A stretch of 42,691 bases of DNA from Bdellovibrionales bacterium (GTDB lineage: Bacteria; Bdellovibrionota; Bdellovibrionia; Bdellovibrionales; Bdellovibrionaceae): positions 1-42,691 of the forward strand of contig SXSU01000123.1 of assembly GCA_005793345.1 (NCBI GenBank), in the 5' to 3' direction. Of the stretch, positions 1 to 8,912 are shown in pieces (position 1 is the stretch's first letter; each line of letters opens with the position of its first letter). A program made the position numbers and the translations under genes. A model generated the notes under the pieces. That model made no database searches. It had not been told where the DNA came from and saw only the letters and a program-made list of their open reading frames with translations.

Positions 1-16
1 CATATCTGACTTGATC

Positions 17-99
17 TTTTTGAAGTTAGCTTCGTTACTCGTCCTTGAATTAGCGCCTCTGGCTAGTTCTGCGTCCTCCCGCCTTGCTAACTTCAAAAA
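17..99. repeat. Nested inverted repeat (structured element) at the left edge
   Basis: Perfect 14-bp arms, TTTTTGAAGTTAGC at 17-30 and its complement at 86-99, enclose about 55 bp that are clearly richer in G+C than the flanks. Inside lies a second hairpin, GAATTAGC (47-54) and GCTAGTTC (62-69) around a 7-nt loop; it pairs fully if one G-U is allowed in plus-strand RNA. The result would be a stem with an internal hairpin. I cannot name the element. It could be a small mobile element end, a transcript terminator or a structured RNA whose other part lies outside the window. Confidence 0.5.
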
Positions 100-160
100 T
101 CTCTGCGTATCTATGCACAAAATATTTCGGTACGGACTATATATCTTATTTTATATAAAA

Positions 161-400
161 TTAACTTTGATGTTGTTTAAAATCATAGTAAGTTCTCAGC
201 CTATCTATGTAGTCATTTGATTTATAATTATCTATTTTATTACTTTTCTTATCTATGCAAATTAAATTTATAATAAAATAAACTCCATAGATAATTCCAA
301 ATAAAATACTAATTAAAGAAAAAAATATAACCCCAAAATATCCAACAATAATTGGAAGTGAAATAATCAAAGTAAAAATACTTACAAAAGTTGAAATCAT
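161..400 (-). CDS. Small two-helix membrane protein, unknown function
   Basis: 79-residue protein with two strongly hydrophobic segments (about residues 2-22 and 24-48) and a polar, Lys/Asp/Tyr-rich C-terminal tail, so probably an inner-membrane protein with the tail outside the bilayer. The start is well supported: a near-perfect ribosome binding site AAAGGAGG lies 5 nt upstream of the ATG (405-412, complement). It stands alone on the minus strand, downstream of guaA. No family recognised. Confidence 0.7.
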   Translation of the reverse strand: MISTFVSIFTLIISLPIIVGYFGVIFFSLISILFGIIYGVYFIINLICIDKKSNKIDNYKSNDYIDRLRTYYDFKQHQS

Positions 401-685
401 ATGTCCTCCTTTTTGGTTTTCTATTTAGAACTTAATTAAAAATTACAATTAAGTAAGTTAATATAAATGTAATTTATTTAAATTGATTAATAAATAAATT
501 AACAAGGAGGAGATAAATCAGTACCTAAAAATAAACAACTCATATCAAATCCCTAATATTAAAATTGCTTATATATATGAAAACTGATTTACAAATTTAA
601 ACTGTCAAGTTCAGAAATTATTTTTTATTTTATTTTTTTAATAATTACTTATTTTTTTGAAATATACTGAAACATAATTTCATTA

Positions 686-2248
686 CTATTCCCACTCAAT
701 TGTAGCTGGAGGCTTACTTGTGACATCATAAACAACTCGGTTTATCCCTTTAACACGATTTGTAATTCGATTTGAAATTTCTCTTAAATCTTCAAAAGTA
801 AAGGGATACCAATCTGCGGTCATACCATCACTAGATGTAACAGCTCGTAAAGCTAAAACTTTATCGTATGTTCTTGAGTCCCCTTGCACGCCCACAGTAT
901 GAATTGGCAATAATACACAAAATGCTTGCCATATTTTATTATAAAGATTTTTTTCTCTTAAATAATCGATGTAAATTGCGTCAGCTTCTTTTAGCAAAGT
1001 TAAATTATATTCATTAACTTCGCCAATTATTCTAATGGATAAACCTGGCCCTGGAAATGGATGTCTCCATAATAAATCTAGCGAAATTCCTAATTCTTTA
1101 CCAAGCCATCTCACTTCATCTTTAAAAAGTTCTCTAACAGGTTCAAGTAATTTTAATTTCATTTTATCTGGGAGCCCACCTACATTGTGATGGGATTTTA
1201 TAGTCACAGATCCACCAATTGACGAAACACTCTCTATCACATCTGGATACAATGTGCCTTGTGCTAAAAACTCTACCTTTGGTAAATCTTGAGTGGCCTT
1301 ATCAAAAATTTCAATAAACACTCTGCCGATAGTTTTACGTTTTTTTTCTGGATCTGTAATGCCCTTAAGTTCAGTTAAAAACTCTTTTCGAGCGTCGACA
1401 CCTTTAACATTTAAGCCTAGAATTTTATAATTCCCTAGCACAGTTGTGAACTCATCTTTTCGTAATAATCCATTGTCGACAAATACACAATGCACACGAT
1501 CTTTACCTAAAACTTGTGTTAGAAGAGTCGCGACAACTGTCGAATCAACTCCACCACTTAGTCCACATAACACATGATCATCATTACCAACAGTATTTTT
1601 AATATGCTCTTTTAAATGGTTTAACATATGTGGTGTATCCCACTCTTTTGGGGCTTTACACAATTCTGTCGCAAATGCATTTAATAAATCTAAGCCGTGT
1701 TCTGTATGACTGACTTCTGGATGAAATTGAACAGCCCAAGCCCTCTGTCCTTTCATGGCAGCAATATGACCTGATTCTGATAAACCAATAACCTCAAAAT
1801 GAGGAGGAACTTTTTTTACGATATCACCATGGGACATCCAACATTTTTGCGCAAAAGAAGAGTTTTGAAAAAGTTTAGCAAAACTAAAATCTTTATTCCA
1901 TTGGACAGACATTAAACCATATTCTCGATGGGATGCTTTTTCAACTTCTCCTCCCAATGAATAAGAAAGTAATTGCATCCCGTAACACACCCCCAATAGA
2001 GGAGCCAAACTCATCAATTCGATTAAGTCATTTCGTTGTGGAGCCTGAGACTCATAAACACTATTCGGTCCCCCACTTAAAACTATTCCGTAAGGTTTAC
2101 GTTTTTGTATCTCTTCAAAAGAAGTTTTATAAGAAAGAATTTCACTATAAAATCCCAACTCTCTAAATCGTCTTGTAATGAGTTGAGTGAATTGCGAACC
2201 AAAATCTAAAATTACAAATCCACGCACATTACTTTTAAAGTTAATCAT
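686..2248 (-). CDS. guaA: GMP synthase (glutamine-hydrolysing)
   Basis: Cytosolic enzyme that converts XMP to GMP with ATP and glutamine, the last step of de novo GMP synthesis. The N-terminal class I glutamine amidotransferase domain shows Cys88 in GVCYGMQ and the His176/Glu178 pair in FHPEVSHTEHG. The central ATP-pyrophosphatase domain carries the PP-loop SGGVDS at 231-236. The C-terminal dimerisation domain ends in the typical KPPATIEWE. The length of 520 residues is normal. It lies 18 bp downstream of guaB on the same strand, so the two consecutive steps from IMP to GMP are very probably one operon. Confidence 0.98.
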   Translation of the reverse strand: MINFKSNVRGFVILDFGSQFTQLITRRFRELGFYSEILSYKTSFEEIQKRKPYGIVLSGGPNSVYESQAPQRNDLIELMSLAPLLGVCYGMQLLSYSLGGEVEKASHREYGLMSVQWNKDFSFAKLFQNSSFAQKCWMSHGDIVKKVPPHFEVIGLSESGHIAAMKGQRAWAVQFHPEVSHTEHGLDLLNAFATELCKAPKEWDTPHMLNHLKEHIKNTVGNDDHVLCGLSGGVDSTVVATLLTQVLGKDRVHCVFVDNGLLRKDEFTTVLGNYKILGLNVKGVDARKEFLTELKGITDPEKKRKTIGRVFIEIFDKATQDLPKVEFLAQGTLYPDVIESVSSIGGSVTIKSHHNVGGLPDKMKLKLLEPVRELFKDEVRWLGKELGISLDLLWRHPFPGPGLSIRIIGEVNEYNLTLLKEADAIYIDYLREKNLYNKIWQAFCVLLPIHTVGVQGDSRTYDKVLALRAVTSSDGMTADWYPFTFEDLREISNRITNRVKGINRVVYDVTSKPPATIEWE

Positions 2249-2266
2249 AATTTATTTCCTATTTTT

Positions 2267-3745
2267 TTAATTTTCAATTCTGTAATTAGGAGCTTCTTTT
2301 GTTATACTCACATCATGAACATGGGATTCTTTTAAACCTTGAGCTGTGATTTGTACAAATTGAGCTTTCTTTTGTAACTCTTCAATAGTTGGTGCTCCAA
2401 CATAACCCATTCCTGATTTTAAACCACCAACCATCTGATGAATGATACTACTTAGAGGTCCTTTATAAGGAACTTTACCTTCGATACCTTCTGGAACTAA
2501 TTTTTCTTGTTCATCGATGTCACCTTGTCCATATCGATCTTTTGAACCTTTTGACATGGCTCCCATACTTCCCATTCCACGATACATTTTGTAAGAACGA
2601 CCTTGATATAAGATTGTTTCACCGGGAGATTCTTCTGCACCTGCAAGTAAATTTCCAATCATTACTGAACCTGCACCTAATGCAATTGACTTCACAAGAT
2701 CTCCAGAAAATTTAATTCCACCATCTGCAATAATTGTTTTTCCAAATTTTTTAGCTGTTGCTGCACAATCCATGATGGCCGAGATTTGTGGCATCCCCAC
2801 TCCTGATATCACACGAGTGGTACAAATACTTCCAGGTCCAACCCCAACTTTAACAACATCAGCACCCGCCTTTATTAAAGCTTCAGTACCATCAGATGTT
2901 ACGACATTTCCGGCAACAATAATTACATCTTTATATTTATTAGAAATAAATTTTACCATCTCAATTACATTTTTTGAATGCCCATGAGCCGTATCAATAA
3001 CAATGACATCCACACCTGATGCAACAAGAGCTTCGCCCCTTAGTTTTGAATCATCACCTGTGCTTATAGCAGCTCCCACAAACAAACGCCCATGGGAATC
3101 TTTAGTTGCTTGAGGATAAGCCTTAGCTTTCTCAATATCTTTTATGGTGATTAATCCTTTTAAAACTCCTTTTTCATCAACTACAGGAAGTTTTTCAATA
3201 CGATGCTTTTGTAATATCACTCGAGCCTGATCAAGAGTTGTTCCAACTTTTGTGGTGATGAGATTTTCTTTAGTCATAACTTTTTCAATTGATTGCTGAA
3301 GATTAGTTTCAAAGCGCAAATCTCGATTTGTTAATATCCCTACAAGTTTTCCATCTACCGTTATTGGAACTCCACTGATGCTATATTTTTTCATTAAATC
3401 AACAGCATCGGAAACAAGTTTGTATGGTTCAAGGGTAATTGGATTAGTAATCAAACCACTTTCATACTTTTTAACTTTTTCAACTTGAAAGGCCTGTTCT
3501 TCAACAGATAAATTTTTATGGATGATGCCTAAGCCGCCAAGCTGTGCCATGGTTCGTGCCACTCGATGTTCTGTTACTGTATCCATTGCGGCAGATAGAA
3601 TTGGAACTTGTAAATTTTTTCCACGTGCAAAGTGAGAATGGGTTTGTACTTGCGAAGGTATAATTTCAGAATATTGCGGGGTTAATAAAACATCATCAAA
3701 TGTTAATGCTGTTTTTAGTTGGGTCGAAGGATGTGGATTGTTCAT
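2267..3745 (-). CDS. guaB: IMP dehydrogenase
   Basis: Oxidises IMP to XMP with NAD+, the committed step to guanine nucleotides. The 492 residues show the usual TIM barrel interrupted by a pair of CBS domains (about 95-210). The catalytic loop GPGSICTTR places the active-site cysteine at 308; the mobile-flap region with [11 protein letters not shown] is also present. It is first in the guaB-guaA operon. The ATG is preceded by GGGAG about 8 nt upstream. I saw no purine riboswitch-like aptamer in the roughly 150 bp before the start. Confidence 0.98.
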   Translation of the reverse strand: MNNPHPSTQLKTALTFDDVLLTPQYSEIIPSQVQTHSHFARGKNLQVPILSAAMDTVTEHRVARTMAQLGGLGIIHKNLSVEEQAFQVEKVKKYESGLITNPITLEPYKLVSDAVDLMKKYSISGVPITVDGKLVGILTNRDLRFETNLQQSIEKVMTKENLITTKVGTTLDQARVILQKHRIEKLPVVDEKGVLKGLITIKDIEKAKAYPQATKDSHGRLFVGAAISTGDDSKLRGEALVASGVDVIVIDTAHGHSKNVIEMVKFISNKYKDVIIVAGNVVTSDGTEALIKAGADVVKVGVGPGSICTTRVISGVGMPQISAIMDCAATAKKFGKTIIADGGIKFSGDLVKSIALGAGSVMIGNLLAGAEESPGETILYQGRSYKMYRGMGSMGAMSKGSKDRYGQGDIDEQEKLVPEGIEGKVPYKGPLSSIIHQMVGGLKSGMGYVGAPTIEELQKKAQFVQITAQGLKESHVHDVSITKEAPNYRIEN

Positions 3746-3893
3746 CGAATAACTCCCATTAATTAAAAATGTAAATCTATTTAAAATTTAAAATAGTACA
3801 TAATTTTTTTGATTTTTATTAATTATAATTTTTAAAGATTATTACTAAGTAATTATGAAAATGCAAACTTTAGTTTGAATTTTCATAATTACA

Positions 3894-3965
3894 GCTCTTG
3901 ATCAAGTCAGATCGCTTCGCGATTATCTTTCGACATAATCTTGCGCCGTTATTTTCCTATTTATT
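3894..3965 (+). repeat. Dispersed intergenic repeat, copy A
   Basis: Member of a repeat family seen in five or six places in this window. Family layout: GCTCATGATTAAGTCTGATC-type lead, a short hairpin (ATCGC-TTC-GCGAT), a variable stretch, then GACAAAATC and ATCGCCGTTATTTTCC. Copy A has the hairpin intact and the tail as GCGCCGTTATTTTCC. It sits in the 319-bp gap between the lysR remnant and guaB, which otherwise holds only AT-rich sequence and presumably the guaB promoter. Confidence 0.8.
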
Positions 3966-4064
3966 GAGGGTCTTAGGGTATGAATGAAATTTTAAACTGA
4001 CACAGTGACAAAATTTAATTTTTTTTAAGGTTTTTTAAATAGCTATTTAATCAAAAATCGTTAC

Positions 4065-4751
4065 TCACAACGTTGATAAAATCAGTTCCTTCACTTCCAT
4101 AAGTTTACTGAAAAAATCGATAAAAACTTTAACGCGATTATTATTATATACATCTGGGTGAATCACTAACCAAAGAGGCATTACTGATTTCGATAGATTT
4201 TCACTCAATGGCAAAAGATTTGAATTTTGTTGGGCTACAATATCTGGCAATATGCCAATACCACATTGATTTGCAACTGCAACATACACACTACTCCAAG
4301 CATGTGATCGCATTTGATAATTAGGTTCAAATTTTAGTTGCTGGATGACTTTTTGCTCTAATTCACTTGTTGATGAATCAAATAATCCAATAAAAGGAAA
4401 CTCATTAATTTGTTTTTTTTGTCTTTTTTGTTCACTAATATAATCTCGGTGCCCGTATAAATTTAGTGAGATACTTCCTATTTTTTTAATTATTAGTTCT
4501 TTAGTGTTTGGTCTTACCAATCGAATTGCCATATCAGCATCTCTCTTTAATAAATTAACAACCTCAGGACCTGTTAAAAATTGAATTTCAATTTTTGGAT
4601 ATTCATTTAAAAAGGTTTTCATTTTCGGAATTAAAAAGTGATTTGCTAAAGCCCCTGGCATGGCAATTTTTATTGGCCCTTCGAAAAGTTTATCTTTACC
4701 AAAAAGAGTTCTTTCTATGCTTGAAAAATGAGAATCTATTTTTTCTATCAA
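4065..4751 (-). pseudogene. LysR-type regulator remnant lacking its DNA-binding domain
   Basis: The 228 residues match only the linker end and the effector-binding domain of a LysR-type regulator: GPIKIAMPGALANHFLIPKM, then FLNEYPKIEIQF, DADMAIR and the late CGIGILPDIVA. A full-length member has about 80 more N-terminal residues with the helix-turn-helix. The 48 bp upstream contain no such coding sequence before the end of the neighbouring regulator gene is reached. It is therefore a 5'-deleted gene, unless the domain is used alone as a ligand-binding protein. No convincing ribosome binding site precedes the ATG. Confidence 0.75.
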
Positions 4752-4799
4752 ATTATAATTGTTATTTTATGAATAAGAAACAATCCATGATGATAATAT

Positions 4800-5612
4800 T
4801 TAAACCTTAAAAATATCACACATAAAAGCAATGAGCTCTTCCTCCTTGGAGGGGCTGATCAACTTTCGAGTTTTTTCAATCAAATCAAGAATCAAATTTT
4901 TAAAATGCTGATAATCTTCTTTTGAAATAGAATACACAGACGTAAAATGCACACCATCTTGATTGAGTGAAGAATTTTGTACAGCTTTAATTCTCCAATT
5001 CAAGTGATTTACAAAATTCATTGGAGACTCTTTTGAAAGATGCAAATTACCTTTTACTAAAATCCATTTTTGATTTCGCTTTGCAACTAAACCAAATTGC
5101 TGCAAGTGATTGAGAATTTTTCCAACTTCGCTCGCATCAAGATTTAAACGCTTCGCTATTTTATCTTCTGTTTGATATTCGGGAATAGAGACAATGACAT
5201 GAATGGCGCTCCAATACCAAGTCGAATAATATGTTTTTTCAACTTCAGAATTATCAATCAAATTGTGTGAAAATTTATTTTTAATTACTTCGTGATTTTT
5301 TTTAATTATTGTCATTTTTTGATTTAAAAAATTTTTTAAATCATCTTGACCAGCTCGATCCCATTGAATGAGTAATAAAAAATAGTCAGTTTCATCATGA
5401 TTCAAATTCCAATATCGAGCAAGCCCCATCCCCTGTTCAAAAGATAGATTGCTGTTTCCCTTAAGTACTTGTGAAAAATATGCGGGCTGACATTGAGCCG
5501 CTTGAGATAGTTTTGCTTGATATCCCCAATGATCCTTCATGCTTTTAATTTTATAACTTAAATACTTTCGATAAGTTTCAAACTCAAAAATTGTTTTATC
5601 ACTTTCCATCAA
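4800..5612 (-). CDS. TIGR02147-family transcriptional regulator
   Basis: 270 residues in the layout of the TIGR02147/DUF4423 family, known mainly from Fibrobacter and Bdellovibrio-like bacteria. An N-terminal helix-turn-helix-like region (about 12-70) begins FEFETYRKYLSYKI and contains AAQCQPAYFSQVLKG. The C-terminal domain opens with the family hallmark YYSTWYWSAI (128-137), followed by a winged-helix-like stretch IAKRLNLDASEVGKILNHLQ. It is divergent from the exported-protein operon starting at 5848. A 23-bp inverted repeat lies about 30 bp upstream of its start and could be its own operator. A second such regulator is at 21847, also next to an exported protein. Confidence 0.88.
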   Translation of the reverse strand: MMESDKTIFEFETYRKYLSYKIKSMKDHWGYQAKLSQAAQCQPAYFSQVLKGNSNLSFEQGMGLARYWNLNHDETDYFLLLIQWDRAGQDDLKNFLNQKMTIIKKNHEVIKNKFSHNLIDNSEVEKTYYSTWYWSAIHVIVSIPEYQTEDKIAKRLNLDASEVGKILNHLQQFGLVAKRNQKWILVKGNLHLSKESPMNFVNHLNWRIKAVQNSSLNQDGVHFTSVYSISKEDYQHFKNLILDLIEKTRKLISPSKEEELIAFMCDIFKV

Positions 5613-5642
5613 ATTGACCTCAATTTATTAACACCTATAAAT

Positions 5643-5665
5643 TTTATGTATAATTAATACATAAA
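5643..5665. promoter_or_regulatory. Inverted repeat in the divergent promoter region (possible operator)
   Basis: TTTATGTAT and its exact complement ATACATAAA, separated by 5 nt, lie between the TIGR02147 gene and the divergent exported-protein operon. The position fits a dimeric regulator site. That the TIGR02147 protein binds here is inference. In sequence this AT-rich a 9-bp arm can also arise by chance. Confidence 0.4.
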
Positions 5666-5847
5666 TTCGTTAATTTTTAATATAATATATATGGAAAGGT
5701 ATTGCAATTGCATATAATATAAGCATCACGAAAAAATGATATTTAGACATATTTACTAGTAATTAAAAGTACTTGGGTATTTCAACTGGGCCAAATTTTG
5801 TCTAAATCATCATAACTTAAACACCTTAAAGTCAAAGGACGTGATTT

Positions 5848-7236
5848 ATGAAATTAAGACTCTATTGGCCAAAAGTAAACAAATTAAAACTCTTATGTTT
5901 TATTTCGTTTACTTTTTTTCTATCAGTAGGTTGGATGAATCTGGCTTCGGCATCTGATGATAGCATTGGAACAGGATCATCTTCTGGAGGAAATGTAATT
6001 AATGGTAAAACTTTAGAATCACTTAAGGCCTCAGTTCCAGATACACTTTTTCAAACATATAGCCGCCAAAACTATTTGATTCAAAAACAAATTTATTACA
6101 CTAAAATTATTGAACCTCAACTAAATTTTTCTAGCAAATTCATACCAAAATTAGTACAACAAATTTCTAAAACTTTTATAGAAAAAAATTGGTACTTCGT
6201 TGATACGTTAAAGCCATTTTCAAATTTACCTTTTAATGCAACTCAAATTCCATTTAAAACTGATCAATGTATTATTCATTTGGTTCAAGAAATTTGGGTT
6301 GATCTAACCTGCATTAATAAAAATATCAATTCTGACTATGAACGTGGCAAACTCATTATTCATGAATTAGTAATGGGGCAATTATTTAAAACTGAATATT
6401 CATTACGAGAAGACCTTATCGCACCCTACTCTCGCGAAATTACTTCTGCTATATTTGAAGAAACGACTTTTGACGGTTTTCAATTTCGACTCAGTCAACT
6501 TGAACTGATTGAAGGAATGAATAATGATCTTATTTATCATTATGTTATAAAACAAAATACATTTGAACAAATTAATGAAATTTCGACTGGTAATTCTGTC
6601 TCGAACCAGAAAAATGAATTTTTACTTATTACTAAGCAAGGAAATTTATTTGATATTAAATCTTGCCAAAATGACAGCTGGCTTTCTGACCTAGATTGGA
6701 AAATTGAAAATGACAAAGCAACTCCAACGATACAAACTTTTAATATTTACGAACATACAAAAAAATTAAACAAACGTGATTGTATTAATGAATCACATTT
6801 TTTACTTAAAACAAATGAATTGAATAAGCTCTTGAACTATTTAAATCAAAAAGTTAAAAATGATGGGGACAATACTTTTGCGACAGGAGTAATCTCAATA
6901 CTTTCTAGTATTGCAACCTTTGTTATTGCAAAACTTTGTGATGGAACAACAAGTGGAACTGAAGCCTTATATGGAATCGATCCAGTTCACAAACCCACTA
7001 GACCCTATGTTTATAAAATTGCGAAGGGGTCTATTTTTAGCTCTACATTATATTCCATCTATAAAATCATTCAATTTAACCAACTTCAAAAATCAGGAGA
7101 AGACGTCTTGCTCTCACATGGAGTTTTAAACTCTGAAAAACCCATAACCGCAGTTCAAAACTATGTTCAATTTAAAGAAAACTTTAAAAATACACTCCTT
7201 AAACTTGAATCTTTAGGGATTATTAAAAATTTATGA
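5848..7236 (+). CDS. Exported protein with GGN-type N-terminus, unknown function
   Basis: 462 residues with a long Sec signal peptide (hydrophobic core CFISFTFFLSVGWMNLASA). The mature N-terminus is Gly/Ser-rich, GTGSSSGGNVING, resembling that of the protein at 22714 (GPGDGAGGGNIVRC). The middle holds a helix with IIHELVMGQLF, where His-Glu recalls half of a zinc-protease motif, but the second histidine is absent. The mature part has cysteines at several positions, and two weakly hydrophobic segments near the C-terminus (about 345-362 and 390-405). The ATG has AAAGGA about 8 nt upstream. It overlaps the next gene by 4 bp (ATGA), so the two are translationally coupled. Function unknown. Confidence 0.85.
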   Translation: MKLRLYWPKVNKLKLLCFISFTFFLSVGWMNLASASDDSIGTGSSSGGNVINGKTLESLKASVPDTLFQTYSRQNYLIQKQIYYTKIIEPQLNFSSKFIPKLVQQISKTFIEKNWYFVDTLKPFSNLPFNATQIPFKTDQCIIHLVQEIWVDLTCINKNINSDYERGKLIIHELVMGQLFKTEYSLREDLIAPYSREITSAIFEETTFDGFQFRLSQLELIEGMNNDLIYHYVIKQNTFEQINEISTGNSVSNQKNEFLLITKQGNLFDIKSCQNDSWLSDLDWKIENDKATPTIQTFNIYEHTKKLNKRDCINESHFLLKTNELNKLLNYLNQKVKNDGDNTFATGVISILSSIATFVIAKLCDGTTSGTEALYGIDPVHKPTRPYVYKIAKGSIFSSTLYSIYKIIQFNQLQKSGEDVLLSHGVLNSEKPITAVQNYVQFKENFKNTLLKLESLGIIKNL

Positions 7237-8177
7237 TTTTTATTGATAGACTAATATTTTTCTTTTTGATTTTCTTCACTATCAGTTTCCAAGGTTCACA
7301 CATAAGTTGGGCCTTGGAAAATTCTTGTTCCCAATTATTTATTCATAACTATTTTGAATCTCCCACTGAGAAAGAAATAGACCTTTGGGATAAATATTTT
7401 GCAAATAACCCAAAAATAGCTTCAATTCTTAAACATAAATCAATCAATGAACTATCAATCTCTGAATTTTTTAAAATACTGGACATTGTTTATGGGGCTA
7501 ATAAATTAAAAAATAAAACCACAGAGAACTCAAACTCTAACTTCTATCTTTTTCAAACTATCTCTGAGCAAATAAGAACCAGATCATTTATCGAAACTTT
7601 TAATTCCACATTAGGTAAAAATGATCTTCAATTAAAAAATCGATTTAAAATTTGGAGCCTCAAAAATAGCACTCTCATTCAAAACTTTTTAGGTATTGTC
7701 GCTCTTAAAATTTTAGATAATATTTCTACTTATGAAAATGCAATATTATTAGGTGTTTCATTTGCTATGAATCTCAAAATGATTGATTTTAACAATCTCC
7801 CTCAACAAATTAAAGATGGTATTTATCATTCAGGTATTAATTCTCAACTTAATGCCATAACAAATTTTTATGGCTGGAAAATTAAATTTGAATACTATTC
7901 GCAATATATTAATCACTATTCGACTGTAGCTTTCTATTTTATTGTTGCTGCTTTTTTCCTAGATGATTTTTCAAAACTATTTCACATAAATATTTTTGAA
8001 AAAATTGAAAACTTGTTTAACTCAAACGACGAATATCTTCGAGAAAAAGCTTTAAATCAGCTCATTGAATTTCAAAAGCATTCAGGTCCAAGTAACGAAG
8101 AAATGAACAGAGAAAATCTTATCGCTAATATTAATAAGTTATCTAATGAAGAACTTATGCAAATTATTGGAGAGTAG
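7233..8177 (+). CDS. Exported protein with CxxLF mature N-terminus, unknown function
   Basis: 314 residues. An N-terminal hydrophobic signal (about residues 7-27) is followed by ENSCSQLFIHNYF. This C-x-x-L-F pattern also begins the mature parts of the three exported proteins encoded at 13855-20776. The remainder is helical and polar, with a hydrophobic segment near residues 229-243 (STVAFYFIVAAFFLDDF) and a basic/acidic helical tail. Its start overlaps the stop of the preceding gene, so the two proteins are probably made together and may form a pair in the envelope. No known family. Confidence 0.83.
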   Translation: MIFIDRLIFFFLIFFTISFQGSHISWALENSCSQLFIHNYFESPTEKEIDLWDKYFANNPKIASILKHKSINELSISEFFKILDIVYGANKLKNKTTENSNSNFYLFQTISEQIRTRSFIETFNSTLGKNDLQLKNRFKIWSLKNSTLIQNFLGIVALKILDNISTYENAILLGVSFAMNLKMIDFNNLPQQIKDGIYHSGINSQLNAITNFYGWKIKFEYYSQYINHYSTVAFYFIVAAFFLDDFSKLFHINIFEKIENLFNSNDEYLREKALNQLIEFQKHSGPSNEEMNRENLIANINKLSNEELMQIIGE

Positions 8178-8182
8178 TAAAT

Positions 8183-8196
8183 TTATTCTAGAATAA
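8183..8196. terminator. Short palindrome between convergent genes
   Basis: TTATTCTAGAATAA is a perfect 14-bp palindrome followed by TTTT on the plus strand. It fills the 10-bp gap between the convergent genes ending at 8177 and 8188 and includes the stop codon of the latter. It may act as a weak bidirectional terminator; the stem is AT-rich and short. Confidence 0.3.
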
Positions 8197-8817
8197 TTTT
8201 CCGAAAAAACGAGATGGAGTGACTCCCATATAATATACAAAGTTTAGCGAGTAGGACGTTTCCTTATATGGACTTGGACTACTTAAACCAGTACTCTCAC
8301 CCGGCACATTAATATTAATAGATTTGACTCCAAATCCAATACCAAGATTTCCAAATTGATAATTATATCCAAAACCAAAACATGGACCTTCAATTAAAAA
8401 TTGTTTTCCTTTTGAAGTTGCAGATATATTATAAGCATTGGCATTCATTCTCTGTGTGTTAGCTTGAAAATATAAATTCCCATATTGAAGTTCTACACCT
8501 GGTGCCACTGAGAAAGTCTGCAAGTCATCATATTCAGCTTCAACAACATTTTTACCAGTCCATGTCATTACTCTAGATGCTATTAGAAATAATGTTTTGA
8601 ATTTTTCATTTTCAAAAATGTAAATGCTTGATTGCAACTCAGAACCAATTCCTTCAAATGGTCTTTTAACTCCAGAAATACTTGTAAACTCTAAAGAGCC
8701 TGTAATAAATTGAAGACGAAAATCAATACCACGAGTATTAGTACCTCCTGCGGCATAAATTCTCTCACCAAAAATAACCAATAATAATAAAATACAAATA
8801 TTTTTAATACTATTCAT
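8188..8817 (-). CDS. Outer-membrane beta-barrel-like protein
   Basis: 209 residues with a signal peptide (ICILLLLVIFGERIYAAGG). After it come alternating short strands with glycine and aromatic residues (GVELQYGNLYFQANTQ, CFGFGYNYQFGNLGIGFGV, SYSLNFVYYMGV), ending in phenylalanine, the usual terminal residue of outer-membrane barrels. The strand count suggests a small barrel of roughly eight strands. It lies downstream of the giant Ig-repeat lipoprotein on the same strand (95-bp gap) and could be co-transcribed with it. Family assignment rests on pattern only. Confidence 0.72.
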   Translation of the reverse strand: MNSIKNICILLLLVIFGERIYAAGGTNTRGIDFRLQFITGSLEFTSISGVKRPFEGIGSELQSSIYIFENEKFKTLFLIASRVMTWTGKNVVEAEYDDLQTFSVAPGVELQYGNLYFQANTQRMNANAYNISATSKGKQFLIEGPCFGFGYNYQFGNLGIGFGVKSININVPGESTGLSSPSPYKETSYSLNFVYYMGVTPSRFFGKLF

Positions 8818-8912
8818 CTTAAATACATATCGTCATAAATTACTTTTTTTAAAGTCTCGAATTCACTAGAGCATTGTCTGGGTAGATCGCTTCCATCTAC
8901 TTTTTTTGTAAA

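Noticed and set aside
17..99. Left-edge inverted repeat as an integron attC site
   Set aside because: attC sites start with RYYYAAC and end with GTTRRRY. Here the arms run GTTAGC to GCTAAC, the reverse arrangement, and no integrase or cassette is seen.
504..512. Strong ribosome-binding-like AAGGAGGAG on the plus strand
   Set aside because: No ATG, GTG or TTG follows at a suitable distance; the next in-frame codons are ATA/ATC and any product would be about 24 residues. I do not call a gene.
3746..3893. Purine riboswitch or other leader in front of guaB
   Set aside because: No conserved aptamer-like helices or G+C-rich stems are visible; the region is almost purely A and T.
6350..6390. IIHELVMGQLF in the exported protein at 5848 as a zinc metalloprotease site
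   Set aside because: The HExxH motif is not complete: the second histidine is absent, so catalysis cannot be claimed.
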